Made by a program: the position numbers and the translations under genes. From Dokdonella_A sp014338185 (GTDB taxonomy: Bacteria; Pseudomonadota; Gammaproteobacteria; Xanthomonadales; Rhodanobacteraceae): a stretch of 5,081 nucleotides of DNA. Where the stretch lies: contig SZOS01000084.1 of NCBI GenBank assembly GCA_030263295.1, positions 1-5,081 of the forward strand, given 5' to 3'. This document shows, piece by piece, positions 1 to 5,081 of the stretch (positions are counted from its first letter, which is position 1; each line of letters starts with the position of its first letter). The notes beneath the pieces were generated by a model. It saw only the letters and a program-made list of their open reading frames with translations, was not told the origin of the DNA and did no database searches.

Positions 1-372
1 CCGGCCCGCCGCCGGCGGCGCATTGCCGCCGTGGCGCGGCGGCGCGACCCTGGCCGCAGGCGGCGTCAGGCGCAACACCTGTCCGACATGGATCGTGTAG
101 GGCGCATCGATGCGGTTCCAGGCCGCCACGTCGCGATAGTCCAGGCCGTTGCGGAACGCGATGCTGTAGAGCGTGTCGCCACGCACGACCCGGTGGCTGT
201 GCGCGCTGGCATGCGGCGCGGCGCGGGTGGCGTTCGACGCGGCGCTGCGCGGCGCACGCACGGGCATCGTGCCGAGGTCCTCCACCGGCGCCGGCCCGGT
301 CGATGCGCAGCCGGCCAGCAGCAGCGTCACCAGCACCGACCCAGACAATCGCGGATGTGGCCCCTGTCCCAT
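1..372 (-). CDS. nlpD: NlpD-like outer-membrane lipoprotein with LysM domain (5' part only)
   Basis: This is the N-terminal 124 codons of a lipoprotein; the gene runs off the left edge of the window. Translation from the ATG at 372 gives a short signal peptide (MGQGPHPRLSGSVLVTLLLA) and a lipobox LLAGC with lipidated Cys22. Ala at +2 suggests outer-membrane sorting by Lol. A Pro/Ala-rich linker follows, then a LysM peptidoglycan-binding domain at about residues 60-103 (RVVRGDTLYSIAFRNGL ... NRIDAPYTIHVGQ). In the family, a degenerate M23/LytM domain comes next and activates the septal amidase AmiC; that part lies outside the window. The gene starts 10 bases after the yqaA stop, so it is probably cotranscribed with surE, pcm and yqaA. 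A weak AGG-type ribosome site lies in the last codons of yqaA, rather far from the ATG, so the exact start is slightly uncertain. The order pcm-...-nlpD supports the name over a generic LysM protein. Confidence 0.88.
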   Translation of the reverse strand, partial: MGQGPHPRLSGSVLVTLLLAGCASTGPAPVEDLGTMPVRAPRSAASNATRAAPHASAHSHRVVRGDTLYSIAFRNGLDYRDVAAWNRIDAPYTIHVGQVLRLTPPAARVAPPRHGGNAPPAAGR

Positions 373-382
373 GCCCGACGGT

Positions 383-988
383 TTACCTGCTCCAACGCCA
401 ATAGAAGATGACTGCGGCCACTGCCACCACCAGCGCCCAGCCGATCCATTCGATCCAACGGTGCAGCGCCTGTTCGGCGCGCGCGCCGCCGAGGCGGATC
501 ACGCCCGCGAGCAGGTACACGCGCTTGCCGCGCCCGATCAGCATGCCGCCGATGAAGGGCAGCAGGGGCATGCCCACGATGCCCGAGGCCCAGGTGAAGA
601 TCTTGAGTGGCACCGGCACGAAGCCGGCCAGCACCAGCATCCAGAACGCCTTCCACGGGTGGCTCTGCACGTCCGCGCCCAGTTCCAGCACCAGTGCGTC
701 GAGCCGGCTCGCCCAGCCGATCTGCGCCAGCAACGGGCGCAGCAGGTCGAATGCATAGTGGCCCAGCGCATAGCCGACGAACGCGCCGAGCATCGACCAC
801 ACCAGGCTGATCGTGGCATAGCGCCACCAGAGGTGCGGCCGTGCCAGCACCATCGGCGCGAGCATGATCTCGGGCGCGACCGGAAAGATGATCGCCTCGA
901 CGAAACTCAGGCCGCCCAGGTAACGCTCGGCGTGCCGATGTGCGGCCCACTTGAGCGCGCGCTCGTACAGTGGCTGGAACAGCCTCAT
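383..988 (-). CDS. yqaA: YqaA-family DedA-like inner-membrane protein
   Basis: This 201-residue hydrophobic protein is of the YqaA (VTT/DedA-related) family. The N-terminus MRLFQPLYERALKWA is amphipathic. The first conserved block, at residues 29-46, contains FVEAIIFPVAPEIMLAPM and is the re-entrant-type segment with the family's acidic residue and prolines. Further membrane segments lie at about 57-79, 113-133 and 180-197. The second conserved block, at about 122-140, reads GFVPVPLKIFTWASG, with a conserved Pro and Lys. DedA relatives are linked to lipid scrambling and membrane homeostasis, but the substrate of YqaA is not established, so function beyond family level is inference. It starts 16 bases after pcm and ends 10 bases before nlpD, consistent with cotranscription. 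No clear Shine-Dalgarno precedes the ATG at 988, which suggests translational coupling to pcm. Length fits the family. Confidence 0.88.
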   Translation of the reverse strand: MRLFQPLYERALKWAAHRHAERYLGGLSFVEAIIFPVAPEIMLAPMVLARPHLWWRYATISLVWSMLGAFVGYALGHYAFDLLRPLLAQIGWASRLDALVLELGADVQSHPWKAFWMLVLAGFVPVPLKIFTWASGIVGMPLLPFIGGMLIGRGKRVYLLAGVIRLGGARAEQALHRWIEWIGWALVVAVAAVIFYWRWSR

Positions 989-1004
989 CGCCCGCGTCCG
1001 CGCA

Positions 1005-1682
1005 TCAGCCGGTCCCGCCCAGCAGTGGCACGAAGCTCACCGCACCGAGCCGCTCGCTGATGCGCCCGTCCTCGCCTGCGCGCACGCGCAGCAGTTCCTG
1101 CTGGCCGGCCGGCCCGACCGGCGCCACGAGGCAGCCATCGGGCGCGAGTTGCGCCAGCAGTTCCGGCTCCAGCGCCGCGCCCGCCGCGGTCACGATGATC
1201 GCATCGAACGGCGCCTCCTCGGGCCAGCCCAGGCGCCCGTCGTCGTGGCGCGAGCGGATGTTGCCCAGGCCGAGCTTGCGAAAGCGCCGGCGCGCGTTGC
1301 GCAACAGCTCCTCGATGCGCTCGACCGTGTAGACCTGCTCCACCAGGCGCGCCAGCACCGCGCACTGGTAGCCCGACCCCGTGCCGATTTCGAGCACGCG
1401 CCGCGGCAGCTTGTGCTCGATCAGCGCCTCGCTCATGCGCGCGACGATGTACGGCTGCGAGATCGTCTGGCCCTGCCCGATCGGCAGCGCGGTGTTTTCG
1501 TAGGCGCGCGAGGCGAGCGCCTCGTCGATGAACAGGTGGCGCGGCAGCTGGCGCATCACCTCGAGCACGCGCGGGTCGCGGATGCCGGCCTCGGCCAGTC
1601 CCGCGACCATGCGGTCACGCGTGCGCTGCGAGGTCATGCCCAGACCGCGCGAAGCCGGGTCGCGCGACGACAGCGGCGTCAT
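1005..1682 (-). CDS. pcm: Protein-L-isoaspartate O-methyltransferase
   Basis: Pcm uses S-adenosylmethionine to methylate L-isoaspartyl residues in damaged cytosolic proteins, so that they can revert to aspartate. From the ATG at 1682 the protein has 225 residues, a normal bacterial length. Visible hallmarks are GMTSQRTRDRMV (15-26), the PRHLFIDEALASRAYENTALP block (47-67), the family GQTISQP loop with its active-site region (71-77), and SAM-binding motif I VLEIGTGSGYQ (96-106). A later motif, FDAIIVTAA, is also present, as is the C-terminal LVAPVG block. An upstream TTG at 1694 would add four residues. The ATG is preferred because a GGGGGTGG ribosome site sits just before it, and that site would be inside the longer version. 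It follows surE by 24 bases and precedes yqaA by 16, forming the classic surE-pcm pair of stationary-phase survival genes. Confidence 0.96.
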   Translation of the reverse strand: MTPLSSRDPASRGLGMTSQRTRDRMVAGLAEAGIRDPRVLEVMRQLPRHLFIDEALASRAYENTALPIGQGQTISQPYIVARMSEALIEHKLPRRVLEIGTGSGYQCAVLARLVEQVYTVERIEELLRNARRRFRKLGLGNIRSRHDDGRLGWPEEAPFDAIIVTAAGAALEPELLAQLAPDGCLVAPVGPAGQQELLRVRAGEDGRISERLGAVSFVPLLGGTG

Positions 1683-1706
1683 CGCCACCCCCAAACGCTG
1701 ATCGGC

Positions 1707-2480
1707 TCAGCGGGCATCGGCAGCGGCTTCGATCGCGGCGACCCAGCCGCTGACCTTTTCCAGCGCGGTGTAGCGCGTGAGATCGACCTGGATCGGCGTG
1801 ATCGACACATAACCGTCACGTACCGCGTGGAAATCGGTGCCCGGGCCGTCGTCCTCGGCCTCCCCGGCGGGGCCGATCCACCACATCGGCCGCCCGCGCG
1901 GATCGATCTGCGCGATGCACGGCGCCGAGCGGTGGCGTCGACCCAGGCGCACCACCGCCAGCCCGCGGATCTCGTGCCACGGCCGGTCGGGCACGTTGAC
2001 GTTGAGGATGGTGTCGGCGGGCAGCGGATCCACCAGCAGGCGTCGCACCAGCAGCAACGCGGCCCGCGCGGCGCTGTCGTAGTGGGTGCCGATGTGGTTC
2101 CTCGTCACCAGCGAGACCGCAATCGCGGGCAGGCCGAGGAAACGCCCTTCCATCGCCGCCGACACCGTGCCCGAGTAGATCACGTCGTCGCCGAGATTGG
2201 CCGCATTGTTGATGCCCGACACCACGATCTCGGGCTCCTCGTCGAGCAGGCCCGACAGCGCCAGATGCACGCAGTCGGCCGGCGTGCCGGCCACGCGCCA
2301 GCGCCGTGCATCCATGCGCAGCGCGCGGATCGGCCGGTCGAGCGTAAGCGAATTGCTCGCACCCGAATGGTCGCGATCGGGCGCGACCACCGTCACCTCG
2401 CCCAGTTCGGCCAGGTGCTGCGCCAGTACCGCAATACCCGGTGCATCCACGCCATCGTCGTTGCTTACCAGAACCCGCAT
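1707..2480 (-). CDS. surE: 5'/3'-nucleotidase SurE (survival protein)
   Basis: SurE is a metal-dependent cytosolic phosphatase acting on nucleoside 5'/3'-monophosphates and, in some species, short polyphosphate. The 257-residue product starts with the diagnostic MRVLVSNDDGVDAPGI. Expected metal ligands are all present: Asp8 and Asp9 in NDDG, Ser39 in PDRDHSGASNSLT, and Asn91 in the VSGIN motif followed by NLGDDVIYSGTVSAAMEGR. The nucleotide-pocket region GTPADCVHLAL (65-75) and the C-terminal DGYVSITPIQVDLT block are also seen. Length is close to the E. coli protein (about 253). It is the first gene of the minus-strand operon and is divergent from smr. A TATCAT box on the minus strand about 55 bases upstream is a plausible promoter. 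The Shine-Dalgarno before the ATG is weak. Identification is secure; physiological substrate preference cannot be read from sequence. Confidence 0.97.
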   Translation of the reverse strand: MRVLVSNDDGVDAPGIAVLAQHLAELGEVTVVAPDRDHSGASNSLTLDRPIRALRMDARRWRVAGTPADCVHLALSGLLDEEPEIVVSGINNAANLGDDVIYSGTVSAAMEGRFLGLPAIAVSLVTRNHIGTHYDSAARAALLLVRRLLVDPLPADTILNVNVPDRPWHEIRGLAVVRLGRRHRSAPCIAQIDPRGRPMWWIGPAGEAEDDGPGTDFHAVRDGYVSITPIQVDLTRYTALEKVSGWVAAIEAAADAR

Positions 2481-2534
2481 GCGTCATCGCACCGCGCGAG
2501 GCGGCGTCATTCCATCGCTGCAATCGAGCGCGCA

Positions 2535-2540
2535 ATGATA
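2535..2540 (-). promoter_or_regulatory. Candidate -10 box of the surE operon promoter
   Basis: On the minus strand this reads TATCAT, one mismatch from TATAAT, in an otherwise GC-rich region. It would start transcription near 2528 and give a leader of roughly 48 bases before the surE ATG. No good -35 hexamer is seen at 16-18 bases spacing, so the call rests on the -10 alone. Confidence 0.4.
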
Positions 2541-2582
2541 GCGGATCGTCCCGCCGGGCGCGGACGTCGCATCCGCGTCATC

Positions 2583-2591
2583 TGCTACGCT
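2583..2591 (+). promoter_or_regulatory. Candidate extended -10 of smr, placed for a leaderless mRNA
   Basis: The sequence TGCTACGCT fits an extended -10 (TGn followed by TAnnnT). The ATG of smr begins seven bases after its last T, which is where transcription would be expected to start. No Shine-Dalgarno lies before this ATG. Together these suggest translation from a transcript with little or no leader. The -35 region is poor, as is tolerated for extended -10 promoters. Inference only. Confidence 0.42.
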
Positions 2592-2597
2592 GGCGCC

Positions 2598-3134
2598 ATG
2601 TCGTGTCCTGCCTCCGACGACGATGCGCGTCTGTTCCGCGCGGCCATCGGTCGCGTGCGCGAACTGCACGGCACGCCCGACGCGCCCGCCACGCCGCGCC
2701 CTGCGCCCGAACCGGCCCAGGCCCGCGCCGACGAAGCGCGCGTGCGTGACGAACTGCTGACCCACCCGATCGAACCGGGCACGATCGAACTGGGCGAGGA
2801 GATCAGCTACCTCAAGCCGGGCCAACCGACCCGCTTGCTGCAGCAGCTGCGGCGCGGCCGCTACAGCGTGCGCGCCGAGATCGACCTGCACGAGATGAGC
2901 GCTGCGGTCGCGCGCGAGGCCATCGGCCAGTTCCTCGACGACTGCCGCCGCCACCACGAGCTGTGCGTGCGCATCGTGCACGGCAAGGGCCTGCGCTCGC
3001 AGGCCCGCGGCCCGGTACTCAAGCAGCTCACCGACACCCTGCTGCGCCGCCGCGCCGACGTGCTCGCCTTCGCCTCGGCGCGTCCCGCGCAGGGTGGCAC
3101 CGGCGCCGTCCTCGTGCTGCTCGCGCGCCCTTGA
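2598..3134 (+). CDS. Smr-domain (SmrA/YdaL-type) nuclease-like protein
   Basis: This is a 178-residue protein with a variable Ala/Pro-rich N-terminal third (about 1-55) and a C-terminal Smr domain (about 92-178). Smr domains are nicking-type endonuclease or RNA/DNA-binding modules, found at the C-terminus of MutS2 and as stand-alone proteins; the cellular role of the stand-alone type is not well defined. Visible motifs are AEIDLHEMSAAVAREAI (93-109, the LDLHG motif with catalytically implicated His98), VRIVHGKGLRS (124-134) and GGTGAVLVLL (166-175). The segment ISYLKPGQP (69-77) is typical of this subfamily. An oddity is Glu after DLH, where Gly is usual. The ATG at 2598 is chosen because an extended -10 box sits directly upstream; an in-frame ATG at 2535 would add 21 residues. 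It is divergent from surE, a common arrangement in xanthomonads, and faces the next gene tail to tail. Confidence 0.9.
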   Translation: MSCPASDDDARLFRAAIGRVRELHGTPDAPATPRPAPEPAQARADEARVRDELLTHPIEPGTIELGEEISYLKPGQPTRLLQQLRRGRYSVRAEIDLHEMSAAVAREAIGQFLDDCRRHHELCVRIVHGKGLRSQARGPVLKQLTDTLLRRRADVLAFASARPAQGGTGAVLVLLARP

Positions 3135-3239
3135 GCACTGCCGCACGCACAGCCCACGCGCCCAGTGCCGGCGCTACCACCCCAGCCACGCAACCCAGTA
3201 CGCGCGAACCCGGCTGGATGGATGGCGCGAAACTCTACT

Positions 3240-3247
3240 CTGACCCC
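3240..3247. repeat. CTGACCCC repeat fragment, inverted copy at 4623-4630
   Basis: The run around 3231-3247 (AACTCTACTCTGACCCC) resembles, on the opposite strand, the GGGGTCAGAGTA-type extragenic sequence that I recall as common in xanthomonad and related genomes. An exact inverted 8-mer, GGGGTCAG, is at 4623-4630 on the other side of the exported-protein gene. The match is short, so this is a tentative repeat remnant. Confidence 0.35.
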
Positions 3248-3259
3248 GGTTTGATTCGA

Positions 3260-3285
3260 CGCCGGAGGGCAAACGCCCTCCGGCG
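3260..3285. terminator. Perfect hairpin between convergent genes, possible bidirectional terminator
   Basis: An 11-bp perfect inverted repeat, CGCCGGAGGGC / GCCCTCCGGCG, encloses a 4-base AAAC loop. It lies 125 bases past the smr stop and 56 bases past the stop of the opposing gene, so it could end transcription from both sides. Neither strand has a T-run after the stem, so it is not a canonical intrinsic terminator. It could instead be a REP-like palindrome or an RNA 3'-end stabiliser. Confidence 0.5.
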
Positions 3286-3341
3286 CCGTCTCCGCAGTGC
3301 CTGGGGATACCCGTCACACTGCCGGGTCTATCGCTCACTCG

Positions 3342-4388
3342 TCAGAAATAGGCGCAGCTGTCCGTCCACTTGCGCCCGTTCTTTTCCACCGTACCGTTCG
3401 AGTCGATGTTGATGTCGACGCCAGCGCCACTGCCTTTGATGTTGAGATTGAACTTGGCGCTGAGAACCGCGCGGTGGGCGCAGCCGGAGTAGGCAACCGC
3501 GGACCCCCGGCTGCCGGTGGTTCCGGCCGTTCCCTTGCTCGCACACTTGATGTTGAACCCCAGGTTCGCCCATCCCGAAGACGCATTCGAATACGCGAAG
3601 GGTTGTGGTTTGCAACGGGTGTCGCAGCGCAGGCCCGTCTCCACCCGACCGATACGATGTTCGACCACAACGATGTTGTAGAGATTGCGGTACTGCACCG
3701 TGTAAGCCGGGAATACGACGCTGCGGCTCTTCGAGTTGGGGCGGCTGGCCAGCCCGCACCTGCCCGCCTTGGGGGCCGCGTCACCCTTGGCAAGGTCGAG
3801 GATGCTGTCGACCGGTTCCGAATACTCAAGGATCGTCCAGCCTTCGGCGCGCAACTTGCGCAGGTTCGCGACGTGCGAATCGAGGAACTCCACCGTCGGA
3901 TCGAAAATCACGCAGTGCTTCTGCGCACTCCAGCAAGCCTCCAGTGCCACGTGGCTCGGCTGCTTGGATCCGTCCATCTCCATGGTGACTTCCAGCAGGC
4001 GGTAGTGGCCTTGGGATACCGGGAAACCGGCTTCGTCGAAACCATCCACGGTCGCGGCCAGGTCATCGAGATAACCGGACTCGGCCTTGTCGACCGGCAT
4101 CGACTGGACGTTGGCCAGCCCAAACCCGGAGCTCTCGGCGACCACCAGGTGATCCGGCGCCCCAAGAAAGTATCCGATCGGCTTTCCGGACAGCTCCGTC
4201 AGCGGACCGGACTCGATCGTCTTGAGCGAAAACGAAAGATCGCGACTGCTGGCGTCGGAATAGTCCCCGTACACTCCCTCGGCGTAGCCCTGTCGCTCCA
4301 CCGGGGCCTTCTCGTTCGCGTACGACGAGGCGGAACAAGCCAGGGCAACGGCGACTGCGAGCACGCCGGACTTCATCATGGATTTCAT
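3342..4388 (-). CDS. Unrecognised exported protein with eight mature cysteines
   Basis: I do not recognise the family. The 348-residue product starts with MKSMMKSGVLAVAVALACS and has a clear Sec signal peptide, probably cut after Ala24 (SYA/NE). The mature protein holds eight cysteines: 152, 159, 211, 255, 259, 282, 303 and 345. An even number in an exported protein suggests up to four disulfides. The N-terminal half (25-205) is acidic and mixed in character. The half from about 220 looks beta-rich (FPAYTVQYRNLYNIVVVEH, then AKFNLNIKG and VDINID) and ends in DSCAYF, with the last Cys near the C-terminus. The start is well supported: AGGGAGG lies five bases before the ATG at 4388. The codons are less GC-rich than in the surE operon. 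Alternatively Cys18 (VALAC) could be a lipobox, but Leu at -2 makes this poor. It lies downstream of the LRR gene on the same strand, 309 bases apart, so it probably has its own promoter. Confidence 0.85.
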   Translation of the reverse strand: MKSMMKSGVLAVAVALACSASSYANEKAPVERQGYAEGVYGDYSDASSRDLSFSLKTIESGPLTELSGKPIGYFLGAPDHLVVAESSGFGLANVQSMPVDKAESGYLDDLAATVDGFDEAGFPVSQGHYRLLEVTMEMDGSKQPSHVALEACWSAQKHCVIFDPTVEFLDSHVANLRKLRAEGWTILEYSEPVDSILDLAKGDAAPKAGRCGLASRPNSKSRSVVFPAYTVQYRNLYNIVVVEHRIGRVETGLRCDTRCKPQPFAYSNASSGWANLGFNIKCASKGTAGTTGSRGSAVAYSGCAHRAVLSAKFNLNIKGSGAGVDINIDSNGTVEKNGRKWTDSCAYF

Positions 4389-4440
4389 GTGTGCCTCCCT
4401 CGATCTGTGACTTGCGGTGCATGTTCACTGGGCCGGAGGG

Positions 4441-4458
4441 CACGCGGCGCACCGCGTG
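4441..4458. repeat. Perfect 7-bp inverted repeat upstream of exported-protein gene
   Basis: CACGCGG and CCGCGTG are exact reverse complements around a CGCA spacer, 53 bases before the start codon. It could be a leader hairpin or an operator for a dimeric regulator. The adjoining 10-mer GCCGGAGGGC (4432-4441) recurs as the left arm of the hairpin at 3261-3270 beyond the other end of the gene. GC-rich DNA makes such matches easy by chance. Confidence 0.4.
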
Positions 4459-4621
4459 TCCATCGGCAGCCGCAGTAACGCCGGCGATCGATGCGGCGTC
4501 GTTCACATGCCGTGACAGTTCGATGACGGAGTAATGAAGGCCTGCGTTTTCCTGGTTCGTCATCGGCTCCGACGACGTCCCCGGCCAGCGCCTCCCCCGC
4601 AGGCAGCGGGCACGGTTCGGA

Positions 4622-4677
4622 AGGGGTCAGGTTGATCGAAAGGCGATCGAAAAGGGTCGATCGAAATGGTGACCCCT
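4622..4677. repeat. Small repeat-like element with inverted ends and three GATCGAAA copies
   Basis: The 56-base segment is bounded by perfect 8-bp inverted repeats, AGGGGTCA (4622-4629) and TGACCCCT (4670-4677). Inside it are three direct copies of GATCGAAA, starting at 4634, 4645 and 4659, two or three of them within CGATCG-type palindromes. It starts 20 bases beyond the LRR gene stop. The layout is like an extragenic palindromic or miniature repeat. A role as transcription terminator for the LRR gene is possible, but there is no strong T-run. Being AT-richer than its surroundings, it stands out by eye. Confidence 0.5.
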
Positions 4678-4697
4678 ATTCGCCGCGCTAGTCGCGG

Positions 4698-5081
4698 TCA
4701 CCACCACGCCCAGTCGAAGTCGTCATGGAAGATCAGGTCGGGATGGCAACCGATGGACCAGGTGTGGCCGACGGCGGCATCCCACTCGGCATCGGTCGGC
4801 GAAGGCGTGCTGAGGCGGTTCGGGCACAGGCGCGATTGCCCGTTCACCAGGTTATTGGGGCTTGGTACCGCCGGCAATGTACCGCTGAGCTGGTTGTTGG
4901 ACAGGCCGAGATACCCCAGATTGCCCAGCGCCGAGAGGTCGGGGATCGAGCCGCTGAGCTGGTTGTTGTTCAGGAATAGCTCCTGCAGGTTGCCCAGCGC
5001 CGAGAGGTCGGGGATCGAGCCGCTGAGCTGGTTGCGAGACAGGTCGAGAGACTGCAGATTTGCCAGCGCCGAGAGGTCGGG
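4698..5081 (-). CDS. Leucine-rich-repeat protein, C-terminal part
   Basis: This is the last 127 codons of a gene whose start lies beyond the right edge. Three complete 23-residue repeats are visible in a row, of the form PDLSALGNLQ-LFLNNNQLSGSI. This is the plant-type LRR class (LxxLxLxxNxLSGxIP) that forms a curved solenoid used for protein binding. After the last repeat comes a capping segment with two cysteines (SRLCPNRL ... HTWSIGC) and conserved-looking TDAEWDAAVG between them, probably disulfide-closed, which implies export. The protein ends HPDLIFHDDFDWAWW. Xanthomonad secreted proteins often end, from memory, in a short IFxDGFE-like tail, and this may be a diverged version. Partner and function cannot be read from sequence; an extracellular or surface binding role is inference. 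The TGA stop is at 4698-4700. Confidence 0.9.
   Translation of the reverse strand, partial: PDLSALANLQSLDLSRNQLSGSIPDLSALGNLQELFLNNNQLSGSIPDLSALGNLGYLGLSNNQLSGTLPAVPSPNNLVNGQSRLCPNRLSTPSPTDAEWDAAVGHTWSIGCHPDLIFHDDFDWAWW
4875..5081 (-). repeat. Tandem 69-bp coding repeats of the LRR domain
   Basis: Three contiguous 69-bp units (4875-4943, 4944-5012, 5013-5081) each encode one 23-residue LRR. Units are very similar at DNA level: 45 bases at 4921-4965 recur exactly at 4990-5034. The array continues past the window edge. Near-identity including synonymous positions points to recent unit duplication or gene conversion. Confidence 0.92.

Larger units (their letters stand above)
4389..4697. other. 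Intergenic region upstream of the exported-protein gene
   Basis: These 309 bases separate two minus-strand genes and I see no credible gene in them. Reading from the exported-protein gene outward, they hold the AGGGAGG ribosome site (4394-4400), a 7-bp palindrome (4441-4458), a 5-bp stem CCCGC/GCGGG (4596-4610) and the repeat-like element 4622-4677. I found no convincing sigma-70 promoter pair on the minus strand, so the promoter of the exported protein is unlocated. Confidence 0.6.

Noticed and set aside
1683..1694. TTG at 1694 as the pcm start
   Set aside because: The ATG at 1682 has a GGGGGTGG ribosome site right before it and yields the usual 225-residue length.
951..3134. A plus-strand open frame of 727 codons covering pcm, surE and smr
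   Set aside because: Only its last 178 codons are smr. The rest is antisense to strongly identified pcm and surE and is Arg/His/Gln/Ala-rich, typical of open shadow frames in GC-rich DNA.
4335..4388. Lipoprotein signal (VALAC, Cys18) in the exported protein
   Set aside because: Leu at -2 and Ala at -3 fit the lipobox poorly, while a normal cleavage site SYA/NE follows a few residues later.
3297..4478. A plus-strand open frame of 393 codons opposite the exported-protein gene
   Set aside because: The minus-strand gene has a strong ribosome site, signal peptide and a coherent cysteine pattern; the opposite frame has none of these.
4063..4563. A minus-strand frame of 166 codons overlapping the exported-protein start
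   Set aside because: It overlaps the better-supported gene in another frame, becomes Arg-rich in the overlap, and has no recognisable domain or clear ribosome site.
4725..4979. A plus-strand frame of 84 codons opposite the LRR gene
   Set aside because: It is the complement of obvious LRR coding repeats, with no independent support.
4875..5081. Regular repeats as a possible CRISPR-like array
   Set aside because: The units are contiguous at 69 bp, in frame, and encode a perfect LRR pattern; there are no unique spacers.

Overview
The base composition is very GC-rich. The gene order smr / surE-pcm-yqaA-nlpD, the 225-residue Pcm and the YqaA type all point to a gammaproteobacterium of the Xanthomonadales (Lysobacterales), such as Lysobacter, Luteimonas or a relative. 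The assignment rests on remembered family features, not on a search.

Positions 1-2480 hold a tightly packed minus-strand operon, read right to left: surE (nucleotidase), pcm (protein-repair methyltransferase), yqaA (DedA-like membrane protein) and the first 124 codons of nlpD (outer-membrane lipoprotein with LysM domain, cut by the window edge). The gaps are only 24, 16 and 10 bases. This is the familiar stress and stationary-phase block that in many gammaproteobacteria ends with rpoS, which would lie beyond position 1 and is not visible. A short divergent promoter region (about 2481-2597) separates surE from the plus-strand smr gene (2598-3134). The smr gene appears to have its -10 box placed for leaderless translation.

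From about 3135 the character changes. A convergent intergenic region carries a perfect 11-bp hairpin and a TGACCCC-type repeat fragment. It is followed on the minus strand by an unrecognised exported protein (3342-4388) with eight cysteines in its mature part and a visibly lower GC content. A 309-base gap then contains a palindrome and a compact repeat-like element (4622-4677). The window ends in the 3' part of a leucine-rich-repeat (LRR) protein gene (4698-5081), built of 69-bp repeats that are nearly identical at DNA level and closed by a cysteine-bounded cap and an aromatic/acidic tail.

In short, a conserved housekeeping operon sits beside an accessory, surface- or secretion-oriented region. 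No known defence, CRISPR or biosynthetic system is visible. The most interesting unexplained items are the exported 348-residue protein with its flanking repeats, and the LRR protein.
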